From Lates calcarifer (Eukaryota; Chordata; Actinopteri; Centropomidae): DNA of 64,000 bases. Positions 12,324 through 25,060 of the stretch are shown in pieces (positions within the stretch are counted from its first letter, which is position 1; the number at the start of each line of letters is the position of its first letter). The notes beneath the pieces are model-generated. The model had not been told where the DNA came from, ran no database searches, and saw only the letters and a list, made by a program, of their open reading frames with translations. Where the stretch lies: the NCBI RefSeq assembly GCF_001640805.2, contig NC_066848.1:12944592-13008591 (forward strand). The letters are read 5' to 3'. The translations under genes were made by a program, and so were the position numbers.

Positions 12324-12870
12324 ACATGGCAGCGGTAGCCTGCTCCTGTAAATTCCTCCTGTGCAACACCAGGAGAATTTGGCCCTTCCTCTCCATGGAG
12401 ACGGCCCAGGTGCTCATCCAGATGCTTGTCTTCTCCTGCTTCGTCAACTGCAACTCCCTCCTGGTCACTGCCCCTGCTACCAAACCTCTGCAGGTAGTCC
12501 AGAATAAATTTGCATGTCTGGTGTTGAAACCCAAGTTTTCCCCCCATCATTCCCCTCCTCTACTTACTATGCTGGCTCCATGTCACTGGTGCTGGCCTGC
12601 AGGGCGGTGAAGAGAAAGGCTCCTCTCTACCCTCAAGCCGTGATCATGCCCTATACTCCCGCCCAACCACAGCAACTCCTCTGCCTCTGGGTGACTGACT
12701 ACACTGTCGCTCTGCGGATTCTGTGGTCGCTCATCTCAGTCCAGAATGTAATTTGTTCTGACCTTGCAGTAGTGGAATGAAGTCCTCATTGACAGCAGAA
12801 TCAGTGCCAATCTCCCACAGCAGGGGAAAAACCCAGACAACACCTAGACACCCCATGCCAGCACTTACAT
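12324..12870 (+). mobile_element. Degenerate L2-type LINE fragment (C-terminal reverse transcriptase region)
   Basis: Translation in two plus-strand frames gives stretches such as QVLIQMLVFSCFVNCNSLL followed by KPLQVVQNKFACLVL and, after a frame change, IMPYTPAQPQ. These correspond in order to the region after the catalytic core of fish L2/CR1-type LINE polyproteins (patterns like LISRLDYCNSLL, PLQLIQNAAARLV and KPYTPARPLRS). The reading frame is broken near 12520-12610 and there are many substitutions, so this is an old 5'-truncated copy. The family is assigned from remembered consensus, not from a search. Confidence 0.7.
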
Positions 12871-14811
12871 ATGATGATATTATATCAAAATCTAAAAAAA
12901 AAAAAAGCTATAGTCAGAACAGATGTAAAGGGGAGATTTCAGAGAAAACATAAAATCTGTATCACATTACTGGTATTATTAGCAATAATATAAATCTACT
13001 TATTTACGCCTTCCTATGAGACAGTGATGTGTGTGCAGAAGAGCAGAGATATGTGTATGATTGTGCATGTATTGTTGTTACTAAAGCAGCTTTGTGTGTG
13101 TGTGTGACCGCAGGTGTCTAGTGTTTTTCGGCCTGCCCCAGGCTTTTTGTGGCTTTTGTCTCCATGTCTACCTTAGCTGCAGGCAACTTACGCCTTGCTG
13201 ACAGATGATAACTGCATTAATTCACAAATGACTGTGACAGGGGGAACTGTGTGTGTGTGTATGGTGGTGCGTGTGTTTGTGTGTCTGTGTGTGCATTTTT
13301 CATTTACACTTGCCTAGGGGGAATATTTGAATCTAAAAAGCTTCTTTATTGTTGATTAAATTTATTTAAAACGTGGTTTAACTGGAGTGCTGTGACAACT
13401 GTTTGATCACCACTCTGAGGAAATACTTTGGTCAGATCTGAGTATTCAGTTTAAGCCACGTGGTGGCACATAATCAATAGCATAAATGGGGTTTCAATTT
13501 ACTTTCAAATGGTGAATTAGCCTAAGCCTAACCCAAAGGCTCTTGAAAGAACTGACTGAAATATTTATTCTTGACATTTCGACATAACCTCTACATTGTA
13601 ACCATTCATCTATAAATTCAAACTAAGAAAAAAAACCCCATCTTATTATATGCAGTTAGGATTCGTGAGCAAAATATCTCAGTGAGGCAGCGTTATTTCA
13701 TTATTTAGCAGTTTGAGGAAAGCAGTGTGTATGTGTGGATGTTGCTAAGCAGCAAGAGAAATGGTCCACAGGGTCTACCTTTCCCAACACCTTTGCCAAG
13801 CTTTAACCCTTTCTCATCGAGGTATGAGAGCCTCTACCTGCATTTCTGTTAGGGATGGTAATAGATTCTGTGTGTGTTTGTATATATGTGTGTGGGAGAG
13901 AGAAAAAGGAAGAGACAGAGAGAGGGTAGAGGGTTGCAGCATCTTTAACCAGCTCAGTGCTGAGCTGCTGTCATGTTTCAGTGCTTTAACGCCTCTGAGT
14001 TTATTCTCAAAAACTGATGGACCCCAGCTGTTTACGATTTTGCTTGTGTGTGTGCACATGTGAGAGAAGAAGGCACCAGTCTGAACCCTGGCAGTTTCAT
14101 ATGCACATAACACACACACACACACACAACACACACACACACACACACATACACATACACATACACATACACTCTCTCTAGGCAGTGGTCGTCGCCTGGT
14201 GGCTGAATCACAACTATACTCTGCTGAGGCCGATAATACAAACATAATACAAACAGGTGAATCGCTGGCAGAATCTTGAGCGTGCAGACACACACACACC
14301 TTGTTCTATTTAATTGGTACACTGAGGGATAAAGGTGGTTTGATGACACCTGCATGTAGATAAGTTGCTTATTAGCATTGCATACGGAAACCTTTTGACT
14401 CCAATCTCAGTAATTTTTCATGTTGCTGTTGAAAGATGATAACCAGCAGCTCCTCAGTAGGGAAGAGTATTAAACAATGAAAAGTGAGCAGCACTTAAAA
14501 TGAACAAAAGCCTCTCAAATTATATCAAATAAACTCAGTAATGACTGTCAAACTACACCTGAAAAATTCTTCTTCCATCCTGAAGATTCAACATTTAATA
14601 TCAAGGTTTCCACAAACATCTTAGACCAAACACAGCTTGACTGGTATGTAATCTATACATACACGAAGGAAAATGTAGAATGTATGTTGTGCCATTATTT
14701 CAACTTTAAAATGTTGTCTGCGTTCATTAAATTTAAATCTAATTAAAGCAGATATTGCAAAAGCTTACCCATCCAGTATATTTTGAGTTGCATTTTAACT
14801 GTGTCCCCTCT
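12871..14811. other. Intergenic stretch with GT/CA runs
   Basis: Holds GT-rich runs at about 13097-13110 and 13248-13295 and a compound CA run at 14109-14172. The segment about 13115-13240 is unique and moderately GC-rich. No gene is seen. The long minus-strand frames around 13814-14355 are artefacts of the CA run, with Val-Cys repeats. Confidence 0.6.
14109..14172. repeat. Compound (CA)n / (CATA)n microsatellite
   Basis: CA units interrupted once by AA, then ACACAT units, read directly. Confidence 0.95.
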
Positions 14812-15350
14812 CTGGTGGGAGGTGCTGTGGAAGTATTTGGTGCCAGGACCGTTGCTACGAGCTACAGGTCTGGATGAGAGTTAGCACTTCCAATTCTGAG
14901 GCTGTGGTTCCCTGCCAGAAAACAATGGATTGTTCCCTCAAAGTTGGGAGTGAGTTTCTGCCCTAAGCAAAGGAGTTCAAGTATGTATCCCAGAGTCTTG
15001 CTCACAAGTGGGGGGGGTGGGGGTGTAAAATGAAACGTGAGGTTGGTCTGGTGCACCATCAGAAAGGAATGTTGGCATTGTTCCAGGCCATTGTGGTGAA
15101 GAGGGCGTTGAGCCTGATGGCAAATCTCTCAATTTACCAGTAATTCCATGTTCCAAACCTTGCCTATGGCCCCTTGCTTTGGACAGTGACCAAATGAAAG
15201 AGATTTTGGATACCAGTGGCCAAAATGAGCTTCCTCTGAGGAATGCCTGGGCTCACTCTGAGAGTAAGGGGTAGCTCAGACAACTGGAGGGAGCTTTGGA
15301 CTACATTTCTTAACCTGCTGCCAGAAAATGGATAGATGAATGGATTGTAA
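14812..15350 (+). mobile_element. RTE-type (Rex3-like) LINE remnant with internal deletions
   Basis: The segment matches a common fish LINE whose 3' end carries ATGG/GATG units. It begins in the reverse transcriptase region (GGTGCTGTGGAAGTATTTGG...), jumps to the block encoding an ATGAGAGT...CTGCCAGAAAAC motif, then runs through stretches corresponding to AKEFKYLGVL, SIYRSIYVPTLTYG and AAEMSFLRR of the intact protein. It then jumps again to the 3' terminal CTGCTGCC ... ATGGATAGATGAATGG at about 15318-15345. Stops and frameshifts are frequent. A G-run at 15010-15023 lies inside. Both deletions and the identity are inferred from remembered family sequence. Confidence 0.7.
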
Positions 15351-17058
15351 AAGCTGGACATGACATCTGTATGGTAACTTTTAACTACAAAGACTTCTCA
15401 AGATATTACCCATTATCTAAGGCTTCATGTTTAGATAAATATGTATTGTGTGAGCCTTGTAACTGACAAAAAGTCAAAATACCCCAGTCAAGGCAAGATG
15501 GCCTGAAAAACATCTGATGAATAATGTATGGTGTGCTGAAGAGTTGTTCTGATGTGTTTTAATTTTGATGGACTTGCACTGAAGCTCACACTTGTCTGTT
15601 CCTCACTGTCTGTGTGTTGCCAAAGTAAAAAGGGGCAAAAAAAGTTGCCAAATACCTCAACCTGAAAACCCCAAAACACCTCTAAACTTGTGGTTAGAAC
15701 TTGGAAACATAAAGATGCCACTTAAAATGTGAAATGTAAAGAAGCTTGTCAAAAAAATCTTAAAATGAATAAACTTGTTAAGCTCAAAATATGTCTGAAG
15801 TCTATTTGCACCCTGGATTGATTCCTCAAAACAGCTGGTGTGCATCATTGCGCCGAATAATTTACAGCTAGATCGAAGGCTGATTGTGCTTCTTTTGTCT
15901 GATCTCTGAAGACAAAAAAAAAAAAAAAAAAAAAAAAAAATACCCATTGAGCCACCAAAACAGCAAAGAAAAAGGAACAACTCCTGCCAGTCACTACCCT
16001 GCTGTGAGAAAAGCTGTTAAGTCTCACTGGGAAAGAAAAAAAATGTTTGAAGAGGTCCAAAAGTACAGATTACTAACAAGACCGCAAGTTCATTTTCTGT
16101 AAATGTTTGATTTGTTGTCGATGTAGGTGTGACAAGGGTTGGTTTTAGCGTGTATGTGTATACAAGTGTGTGGGTGGGAAGTGCGTTTGCTTTCAACCAA
16201 TGCCCCCCCCACCTCCTATGGACATAGTGCAAATTAGAGGTGACATTTCAAAAGACGTCATGTTCCATGTTCAGACAGCTGCTGTGAGGTGGCCAAAATG
16301 AGCTTGGCAAGAGAATGGCACTAAAGCAATTAGCATGTCCACTACACTCTCACATGCTGCATATTTAAACTTGCATGAAAGTATGATACTTAATTAAGAA
16401 GCAAATCTCTGGGCAGTATTACTGACTTTTTCATCTAGATTTTAAACTTGTGTGGGATGAGATCAGTTTCAAGCACAGCAATCTCAAACAGAATCTAATA
16501 TAAAAGATATCCTTTGTGCCATTATCTCAAATAAGTGACATTTTTAGCATTGAATTATTCACTGATGAACTGTGCAACGAGTTCATATAATAATAAATAC
16601 TACTTTCTCCATGACTAAAATGCTAAGAAACCTCTGCCTTGACAGTTCTTAGTACATGTCCTACTTACACACATTGAAAATGTAGAAATCCAGTACTAGA
16701 TGTTTTCTAAGATTTCCTTTAAAAGCAAAATATAGCAGCATCAAGATGCCACCACATATAACAGATGTTTTGTAAAACAGTGGCCACAACACATGCAATC
16801 CAGCAGCCCATTACAAAGAGGATAAAGAGGAAGCGAAAGAGAGGAGTTTCTCCATGCAGTGATGAGGCTGGTGAGAGCCAGAGACTGACTGTGGAGGTGT
16901 TTGACGAACCAGTGGTGAAATTACTAGTGCTCCCTCCCTCCTATTCCACTCTTCCCTCCAGCACAGCACAACTACCATCGCCACCTCCAGACCTGGCAAT
17001 TGAGGAAGAAGTCACGGAACGGTTGTGTGTGTGTGATTTTGTTACTTGCAGGGTCTGA
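15351..17058. other. Intergenic stretch, with a poly(A) run and an unrecognised open frame
   Basis: A perfect A run lies at 15914-15940. The plus frame 16765-17058 (97 codons) contains a basic patch KRIKRKRKRG and a Pro/Ser-rich tail and resembles no family I know. It ends at the border of the next repeat. No splice pattern or neighbour supports it, so it is not called as a gene. Confidence 0.5.
15914..15940. repeat. (A)27 homopolymer
   Basis: Uninterrupted A run, read directly. No LINE or processed gene body was recognised immediately upstream. Confidence 0.97.
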
Positions 17059-17228
17059 CAGCTTTGTGGGGACCAAACTGCTGGACCACACAAATTTAAA
17101 TTACTGTTTTAGGCTTCAGATTAGAGTTAGGGTTAGGGTTAGGGTTGGGCATTCAGTTGCAATGCTATCAGGTTGGACTAGGGGGCCTGGGAATGTATTA
17201 TGTCAGTGATGAGTCCCCACAAAGATAG
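17059..17228 (+). mobile_element. Short inverted-end repeat element with telomere-like interior, copy 1
   Basis: The ends are inverted: CTTTGTGGGGAC at 17062-17073 and its exact complement GTCCCCACAAAG at 17213-17224, continued by AGATAG. The interior holds three perfect TTAGGG units (17127-17144) plus degenerate ones. A GT-rich run follows. This is a familiar fish dispersed repeat that resembles a MITE in structure. A second, more diverged copy is at 33807-34124. No transposase is present. Confidence 0.7.
17121..17149 (+). repeat. Interstitial telomere-like (TTAGGG) run
   Basis: Three perfect TTAGGG units flanked by imperfect units (TTAGAG, TTGGGC), inside the inverted-end repeat rather than at a chromosome end. 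Confidence 0.85.
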
Positions 17229-20200
17229 GTGTACACTGATGTGTGTATGTGTGTGTGTCTATGTGCGTGTGTGTATCTTTCTGACAGCCAGTGCTTTCTT
17301 GTGGGCATGCACGTCTGCATGCTTGTCTGCAGGAGAGTTTCATTATCCAGTTGCTGATCCCCTACAGTAGCCAGATAGCCTGATCTCTGCATCAGTCTCT
17401 CAGACTCTTAAGGGGCACAGCTAAGAGATTCTTCATATGGCACTGAGCTCAGGCAATCAGAACAGGGATATCCATCAAAGAGCTGGCCACACAGTCGTGT
17501 GCAGCTCACTGAGCCGATTTTGAGCCTCATAATACTTTCCAAATCATCACTCCATTAGTCGAGAAAGAGGTAAATGGGGAGAGTGGGGAGAAGGATGCAG
17601 CGGCAAGTGTGAGGAGGAGGGAGAAGAAGTGACAAACAAGACAAAGCTCATTGATTTTTCCTTTCGAAGTGATCATTCAGTGCAGCCAAGCGTGTTTGGT
17701 GTTTTTAGAGCTCTTGAATGACGGGACATTAGAGGGAAGACCCTGAGGGCTGGTGTCTAACAGACTAGCCTGAAACAAAAAAGTCAATTATGCTCAGAAA
17801 ATTTCCAGCAACATGTTTGAGAAATAGATGAAAAGCATTCACAGAGGTTTTTAAAAGTCTTTAAAAAGTGACATGTTGCAAGTACAGCTACCCTTATTAA
17901 TTGCAAGCGTCACTACTCAGTGACAAAACCAAGACACCAAGTAGCAACACATTACCCGTGACAGATGCTTTCTTTACAACATTCCCATCACTGGCCAATA
18001 ACCATTTACAAGCTAGTTTGGCATTTTATGATCTCCCTTTATTTAGATACATTAAATCATTACATTCAATATTCCATACTTCATAAATCTTAAGAAATTA
18101 CAGTGTTGACGAGGTCATTGTACTACTTGAGATGCTAACCCCAAGATCATTCCAACTGGAAGTTTAATATGGAGTCACGATGGCAGGGAGATCACTAAGC
18201 AGATTATACATAACGTCTGTTAAGTTTTACAGACGTTTAAAATCCACGGTTTCAGCATTTACCAGAGTTATACCACATTAAGATAAGTCCAGTCACTGCA
18301 GATAGATACAATGTGTGCTGCATTTGCAATTTTCCAAAGGGAGATTTTGCTCTGTGTGGCTAATTAGAAAAAAAAAAACCCCTATAGAAATGACAACATA
18401 AAGTGCTGTCAGACCATATGATTAACACTATATCCATTTAAAATCCAACTTCCCTTGTCAAGGCCACCCTGGCAGTAACAAATTGGGTACCAGGTGTCTT
18501 GTGGGCAGCAGACAGAACATGGAGGAGATAAGCACAGCCTCGCCTTGCTGCCAAAGGACACGGCAGATTATGAAAGAACTCATGCATATTCTGCCAACCC
18601 TATTGCTGTCTCCATCCTCAGAGGAGACAGCTACTGTACACTGACTTTCTCTGGAAGACTCCAGGCCACAACGCATCCTGACCATCACCACCACCACCAC
18701 CACCAACCCCCCACTACCCCTGATATGTAGTCATAAAATAGGATTTCATGGCTTTAGGGGTTATATAGAGGGCTAGTCATTTTTCTGCCAGTGTCAGCCA
18801 CATTATGCACATGCACACACTCATGCACAAATGCATGAATTTGCACACAAATAACCATATGGAATGTCCATAACCTCATTAACATGCCTGTCTGCATTAA
18901 TATATACACACACACATACATGTCTTATGTGCAACTAGTAGATAATTTCCACAACATTACCCACTGTTAATCCTTGTATAATTATACTTGCAGACCCTTC
19001 TTTGGGAACCAGCAAACTTGAAATGTTTCATAAATAACATTAATGTTAAACTGTTGCTAGTCTCTGCATGTGTTAGAAATGATTTTGTCTTTGAATTTTT
19101 TGATTGCTTCTGACACAGTTACTTAGAGACACTCTGATATTTGACCTTCAGAAGCCTGATCAAATGTTGATGGTGGATACTCCTTTCTGACTTTTGAGAA
19201 GCTCTCAAGAACAGTTGCACCCATGCAATGAGTGTAATATTATCTTAATATTACATTGGTAATATTAGGCATCCACTACTTAGTTCTCTTTAAATTCCTC
19301 CCACACAATAGTTCTGTTGCTCAGTAATTGCTGATAAAAATATGCATAACCTTTAGTATCTAATGAGTTATGGACTCAGAGTTTGTTTTAGAAATTAGGG
19401 ACTTTTAGGGTTAACAGAATAATGAAACTAAGCACACACACACACACACAACATCCACCATCTGCCACAGCCTTGATACTAACTCGATATTTATGAAGTT
19501 AACCTTTTCATCCTAATTGGGTTGCAAGTTGCACTTTTTTCAATAACTGCAGCTTTATGACCTGTCTAATGGAACAGACTACCTCCGCTTGTCCTGCAGC
19601 AATCACTTTTAATGTAGAAGCAAAATAACTCATACACATGAATCTACATTGATATTTCATATCAATGTTCACCACTAAATGTCCTGCAGTGTTTGTTCAG
19701 TGTCTCGCAAGAATAGGTAATACACGCGTTGACGATGCTGTGTGTGTAGGAAAATGTAAAGTACTTTCTCACTGCATTGTTGGTATGCTTTCATATAAAC
19801 CTGTAGTCACCTGAAACTAGCGACTTTCATAAGCAGCATAATCTGTCATTTGTAATATATCCTTTAATTTATTATTCATCTTTTAACACAATGTTTGAAA
19901 TTTTTAAATAAATCCTATCTTTGGTAGAGGGATTCATAGTATTCAGCGGCTGGAAAGTGTTATTATGATAAACTGTTTAATCAAGTAAATATTATTTCTT
20001 CCTCAACTCTTATTGCTTTCATTTTCCTGTTGAGAGCAGTTGATGAAGTAATGATTTTTGTGTGTCTAAAACTCTTAGATATACATAAGAAATGTCAGAC
20101 ATATAACAAATGTCAGCAGGTAATTTAAGCATATGCAGACTTGCTCATTTGTATCACTTTTGATCTGACCATCATCAGTAGAAAGAAATGTGCTGATGTT

Positions 20201-21534
20201 CACTTTTAATATTTTTAACCTTGACCTGCATATCAACCACAGCTGTATTATCAAAATGTGTTTAAAGTAACATCAGGTGATAGAGAAGCAAAAGTATTCT
20301 GTATTTATTAACAGATGAACAAATGCCTCGCACACAAGTTTTCTTGAATGGATCAAGATTAGTTTACAACTTTAAAATGATATGGACTTTCTTCATGAGT
20401 TATACCCAAGGAAGTGGGAGTGTGAGAGAAAGGGGAAAAGAGAAAATGAGTTTTCAAAATGCACTTTGAATATCAACCAATGAGCACCAGCTGTGTGAAG
20501 CTGTGTTCGCTATGCCTACTTGTCGAGGTCCTTAAAATAAACATGAAGGTGGGGAATTAAAATTGATGGAGTAATGCCACATAACAGTGATGAAGTCAAA
20601 GCAACATGACTAGCTGGAGTGAGAGGAGAGGAGGATGGGTGCTCATCTGTGAAGTCAACGGCTACGCATCAGTCATTCATTCACATTGTGACCGCGGCCT
20701 GCGTCTTACTGCGGGGCATGACACAGAGGCAGTGAGAAATGCGAGGTCAGTGGATTCTACAGGGGCAGTGAGAAGAGAGGTCATGCAAGAGTAAAGATGA
20801 CAGCAGTCATTTATGGTGACAGGTTGCGGGGGAAAACATCTCCCTAGGACTTACATAACTTGCTCTGTATTCTGAAAACGCAGAAAATTGTGTCTGCTAG
20901 CTTAAGTGATGGAAAACAACCTTTGAACATGCTGGAAATACTGTACAAGCGTCACGCTGGGAAAACAGAAGCAACAGAGGTTGTATGGGCCTGACAAGTA
21001 AGTCCCTTCAGAGCCTCCATGTTTCTAAAATGTCTCTGCAGAGAACAGGGATTCAACTGATCCTGCGCAGTTCATGACATGCTTGCCTGAATATCAAACT
21101 TGTAGCAAAATGTGAAGTCAGTGGATAAAATGAGTGGTGTTTTCATTTCGCTTTCACCATCTGCGGCTCAATATGCGACTTGGGAGTGGAGATTAAAGAC
21201 TATGAACCGAGTGCATCAGGAAACCTGTCATTGAATCATAGGGGAGAAATAAGATCTGCTTTTCACTGGGGGGACATTTTCACAGCCAAGCTAAGCTTCA
21301 GCTCACTCTCCCTTCCTCTGAGATCACTACAAATATGTAAAAATATAACCTTGATATATAAAAGCAATAAAACCTCAAATAAAAATGGATACTTGCAGCA
21401 GGTAAATGATGAGACCTTTGCAGGCTAATCATCAGTGGCACTGCATGATTCTGAAGAAGCACGGTCATCAGCGTCATGTGTACATATTGTAGTAACTTGC
21501 ACTGCACATTTGTGTCATCTACTCTTAAAGGTTC
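17229..21534. other. Intergenic stretch, no gene recognised
   Basis: Mostly AT-rich unique sequence. It contains a GT-rich run at 17240-17275, a (CAC)n run at 18686-18704 and a CA run at 19433-19450. The segment about 17440-17760 is mixed in composition and could be a regulatory element. Open frames here are short and featureless. Confidence 0.55.
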
Positions 21535-21690
21535 AGTTTCCCAGTTGGCAAATGTCCATTGTGCTCAGGTGTCCTTGAGCGAAGCAGTGAATCTCTCCAG
21601 ACTGCTGCTGTTCTGTCGCTAACCCTGAGCTCTGACCTGCCAGGGGAGCTAAAACAAAAAGAATATCTCAGTGGAGAAATCAATAATGTA
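21535..21690 (+). mobile_element. SINE-like fragment (CAGGTGTCCTTGAGC motif)
   Basis: The stretch CAGGTGTCCTTGAGCGAAG ... TCGCTAACCCTGAGCTCTG ... AGCTAAAACAAAAAGAATA follows the body of a fish SINE that I recall with CCTTGAGCAAGGCACTGAA and CTGACCCTGAGCTCTGACC motifs. The tRNA-like head is not recognisable here. The assignment is from memory of the family. Confidence 0.45.
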
Positions 21691-23414
21691 TTATACACAT
21701 ACTGTATAGCCTACGGTATTTAACTATTCTTCAGTGAGTCCAGTGTCTCAGTTGGAATGTCATGTTGTGAGAACAGACAGAGTACATCTGGTTATATTAG
21801 ATGTTTTTCTTACTATCAACAAATTCCATGAAGAAACCAAAACCAACACTAAATTGATCCTGACACTATTGTTGTCCATAAACAAATAAACACATCGTTG
21901 CACTGGGTGACATGTGCACTGCAGTTTATTTTAGTTGAATCCAACGTACGCCATCCTGCTGCCATAATACACCAAATGTGAATTAATCCATTGGTAAAAA
22001 TAGTTCCCAACAAATGCACTACTTACTCTTGTTTGAGTAAGGTTTGCTAAAAACAACAGTGGCCAGGTATATTACGAAATTATGATTATTTACTTAACAT
22101 TAAAATATCAAACTAAATTGTTGCAACCCGTTTCTAAGATTTGCACATTGTTGGCTTTAGTCAACGAAACAGGAAACTGAGATCTCTGGAGCTGCAAACA
22201 TGAAGCCAACAAGTCTTTATTGCAATTAAATGTCCTGGTATCTCTGTAAGATTCACAAGTACAGTTGCTGTATATGAATCAGTGGTTCTGGAGTGAGTGC
22301 AGAACTAAATATGAATGAATCTTCATGTGGGAAAAGAATAAACAAGCAACAGCGTTTTTTACACCAGCAAGTATATTCTCAATTGATAGAACTTTGTGTC
22401 TTTTTAAGCCTAAAAATTCCTGCAGTTTGGGGAAAGTTTAACTTGCGTCATTCATGAAGATGTTATTTAAATACATAATATTCTGTTGGTGATTTTCCCA
22501 AACATTGTTAATGGTTCATTAAAAGTATAAAGTTTTGGATGGTTTCTGCTTTCAAAGGGCAGTGTGACAGAAAAAGTTTGACAACCACTGAAGTGGCTGT
22601 TGAAAAAATCCCTCCAGAAATTATCGTCAGATGCCACACTTTAGTGAGTTTAATCTGCTTTTACATTTTTCAATTTATTTCCCTGTTATGTGCATAAATA
22701 CAGGCTGAGCTGTCTTAACTTGTAGCACCACCTGGGGAAAGGAGAAAAAAAAAATCGCACTGTAACCTCAGTCCAGTCAAAATACAGTTTTGATATTTTG
22801 TTCTAAGGCCCATTAAAAATATGCCTCCCCCTCTTCTCAGCGTTTTAACCTCATTCAAGTTCAGACAGAGACTCAACTGAGGACAACCACACTGTGGGAT
22901 CTGTATGTATACGTGTGTGTGCATGTGTGTGTGTGTCTGAGTGTTTGAGCCCTGCTATCTCTTCTGTGCAGCCCTGCACCCTAGGCTTCGGCTGAGTTGA
23001 CAGACTTGCACTACCACCCGCCCGAATGCCACCAACAGTGCGCCCCTCTTGGCTCCAGTGGTGGCGTATCTGCGTGCAGAAGTGTGCGACTGTGTGTTTG
23101 GACATTTGTGTACGCATGTATGTGTCAAATAAGAGATATATGAGAATTTGACATTTAGTCAGTGTGATTCAAATAATGTAGAGTGATGAAATGCTACTAC
23201 TGTTGGTCTTTGAGGCAGAAGCTTAAGGCTGAAAATGTTGAGAATGAGTGAATTCATTCAACACAGTGGGAGTCACATCGTCACAAGGGCACCATCATGT
23301 CAACACCTGAGTTAGGACAGCTTACTTTCTTAGAGGAAGAGGAATCCAATGGTCACTAGCTAGGGTGGCTGCTAATATCACAATCCCTGTGCTGCTTGAG
23401 AGACTCAGATCATC
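21691..23414. other. Intergenic stretch; part may be an unnamed dispersed repeat
   Basis: The stretch 21880-22130 resembles repetitive fish sequence, but I cannot name a family or show a second copy in this window. GT-rich run at 22914-22941. No coding exon is seen. Confidence 0.4.
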
Positions 23415-23706
23415 TGTCCATCTATTATATATATAAGTGCTCACAGAGCTGGAGCCTATCCCAGAACACACTGGGTAAGAGAGCATAACCAGGTCTTTCA
23501 CAGGGCTCACACATAAACAGACAACCATTCACACCTACAGGCATTTTTTGGTCACCAGTTGACCCAAACTGCTTGCCTTTAGACTGTGGGAAACTGGAGT
23601 ACCACAGAGAGAATATGAAAACACTATACATAATGGCCCCAACTAACTGGTGGATTTGAACCCAGGACCTTCTTGATGAAAGGCAACAGAGATAACCAGT
23701 TAAGGA
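23415..23706 (-). mobile_element. tRNA-derived SINE copy, nearly full length
   Basis: On the minus strand the 5' end carries a tRNA-like promoter: a B-box-like TGGGTTCAAATCC (complement of about 23652-23664) preceded by a degraded A-box region near 23680-23706. The body follows the fish repeat with GGAAACTGGAGTACC, GACTGTGGGA, AACAACCATTCACAC-type and GCCTATCCCAG motifs (given here in plus-strand sense). A second copy in the same orientation is at 48415-48670; the two share GACTGTG(G/A)G, AACTGGAG(T/C)ACC and the TCACA...AGGTGA/CAGGCA block. Confidence 0.65.
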
Positions 23707-25060
23707 CAAAAAAAAATATTTGGTGTGTTGCTTGTAGTGTTAGCTGCCAGTGAGTCCAGTTTAGAAAAACTTACCATATCAGCACACAAAACAGGTTAGA
23801 CTGAAACCTCCACACTTATAAAGAGAGGGAAGACGAAGTTCAGAGACCAGGGAGAGCAGAAACACAGAGTGAACACCGGTGTGGTCTTGCCAAGATGAAA
23901 ATCTCTTAAGAAGGCAAAGAGCTTTGGAGCGAAGATGCCTCAGGTTTCAGTCAGAGACAATTCTGCACTTAATGGTGGACAAGGCTCCGGTCTTTGAGAA
24001 GGCTCTTAAAGAATATGAATGGCAATGAGGTTTTGGCTGGGAGAGCTAATCTCCCCCTAAAAGAGTAATGCAATTTGACCACTGACAGTTCAGTTGAGGT
24101 TTCGGGTGCTTTATGCTAATAGTGGCAAATGTAGCCTTGAGCCACTAGCCTCAAGCAGAAATGAGGAGCAGGTCTCGTAAGCACACTTTTTAACAACTAA
24201 ACACCCCCAGATTTTTTTCATTTTCAAACTTGTAGTCTGTAGCCTTAACCAAGGTAGATTCTTTTGATGCAGCTCTCTAAGGAGCCATGAAACACTTTGT
24301 GCATTTTGTGGTAGCACTCCCAAAGATTTGTAAACATACTTTGGTGTAAAATCTGTGGAGCTCAACTTGAAAACACATGAATATTTGATCTTCGTTAAGT
24401 CAACAATACCAAAAAGCTCAGCACACAAGAAGGAGGTTGGGGTGATGAAACGAGCTGCAGCGGCAAACGGCTTTAGTATTGAGATATCAGCAGAGTAGGT
24501 GGCGAGAAATCTCAGGTTATAAAGGTTTCCTGGTGCATGTGTATGAATATGGTTGAATTTTGGTAGTCAGCTGTTAGCCAAGCAGCTTGTGAATGAGCCG
24601 CTGATATGCCTTTTTGCACTTTTTGCAGACATTTAGACATGTCATGGTAGGAAAAGTGCAGCTGTGCTTGGCTGAGTTTTGTTCAAGAGTCAACATGCAC
24701 AATACCAAGATACTGAACCTGAAGTTAAATATAATTCAGCAATCATTTATTTGAGTGTGTACATCCTGTGCTTTTACAAAAAAAAAGGTGGTGGAGGTTG
24801 AATGAAGCAGCTGATGCTAATCATCTGATGCAAGCATGACCAGTGCATGACCAACACAATGCTCAGTTTTCAGCTCCGTGCTAGTGCAAGGAATAATGTG
24901 CCTGTTGTGTGGTGAGGTTGAAAGTAAGACGTAAGGCATGTGGTTGAGCATGTAGTGTGTCAAGGGGGCAGTAGGTTTCAACAGAAGTACTTGTCAGATT
25001 GCCAATTAGCTTCAGAACACCCCCTACCCTCCTCCATCAACACCTTAACAACTTGTGAAA
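23707..25060. other. Intergenic stretch, no gene recognised
   Basis: Unique-looking AT-rich sequence. A 105-codon minus frame at 24111-24428 has no known domain and no splice context, so it is not called. Confidence 0.5.

Noticed and set aside
13814..14355. Long minus-strand frames with Val-Cys repeats
   Set aside because: Produced by the CA/GT microsatellite, which is open in several frames.
15914..15940. Poly(A) tail of a processed pseudogene
   Set aside because: No gene-like or retroelement body is recognisable directly before the A run.
17121..17149. Chromosome end or fusion scar
   Set aside because: Only three perfect TTAGGG units, enclosed in a dispersed element with inverted ends, with ordinary sequence on both sides.
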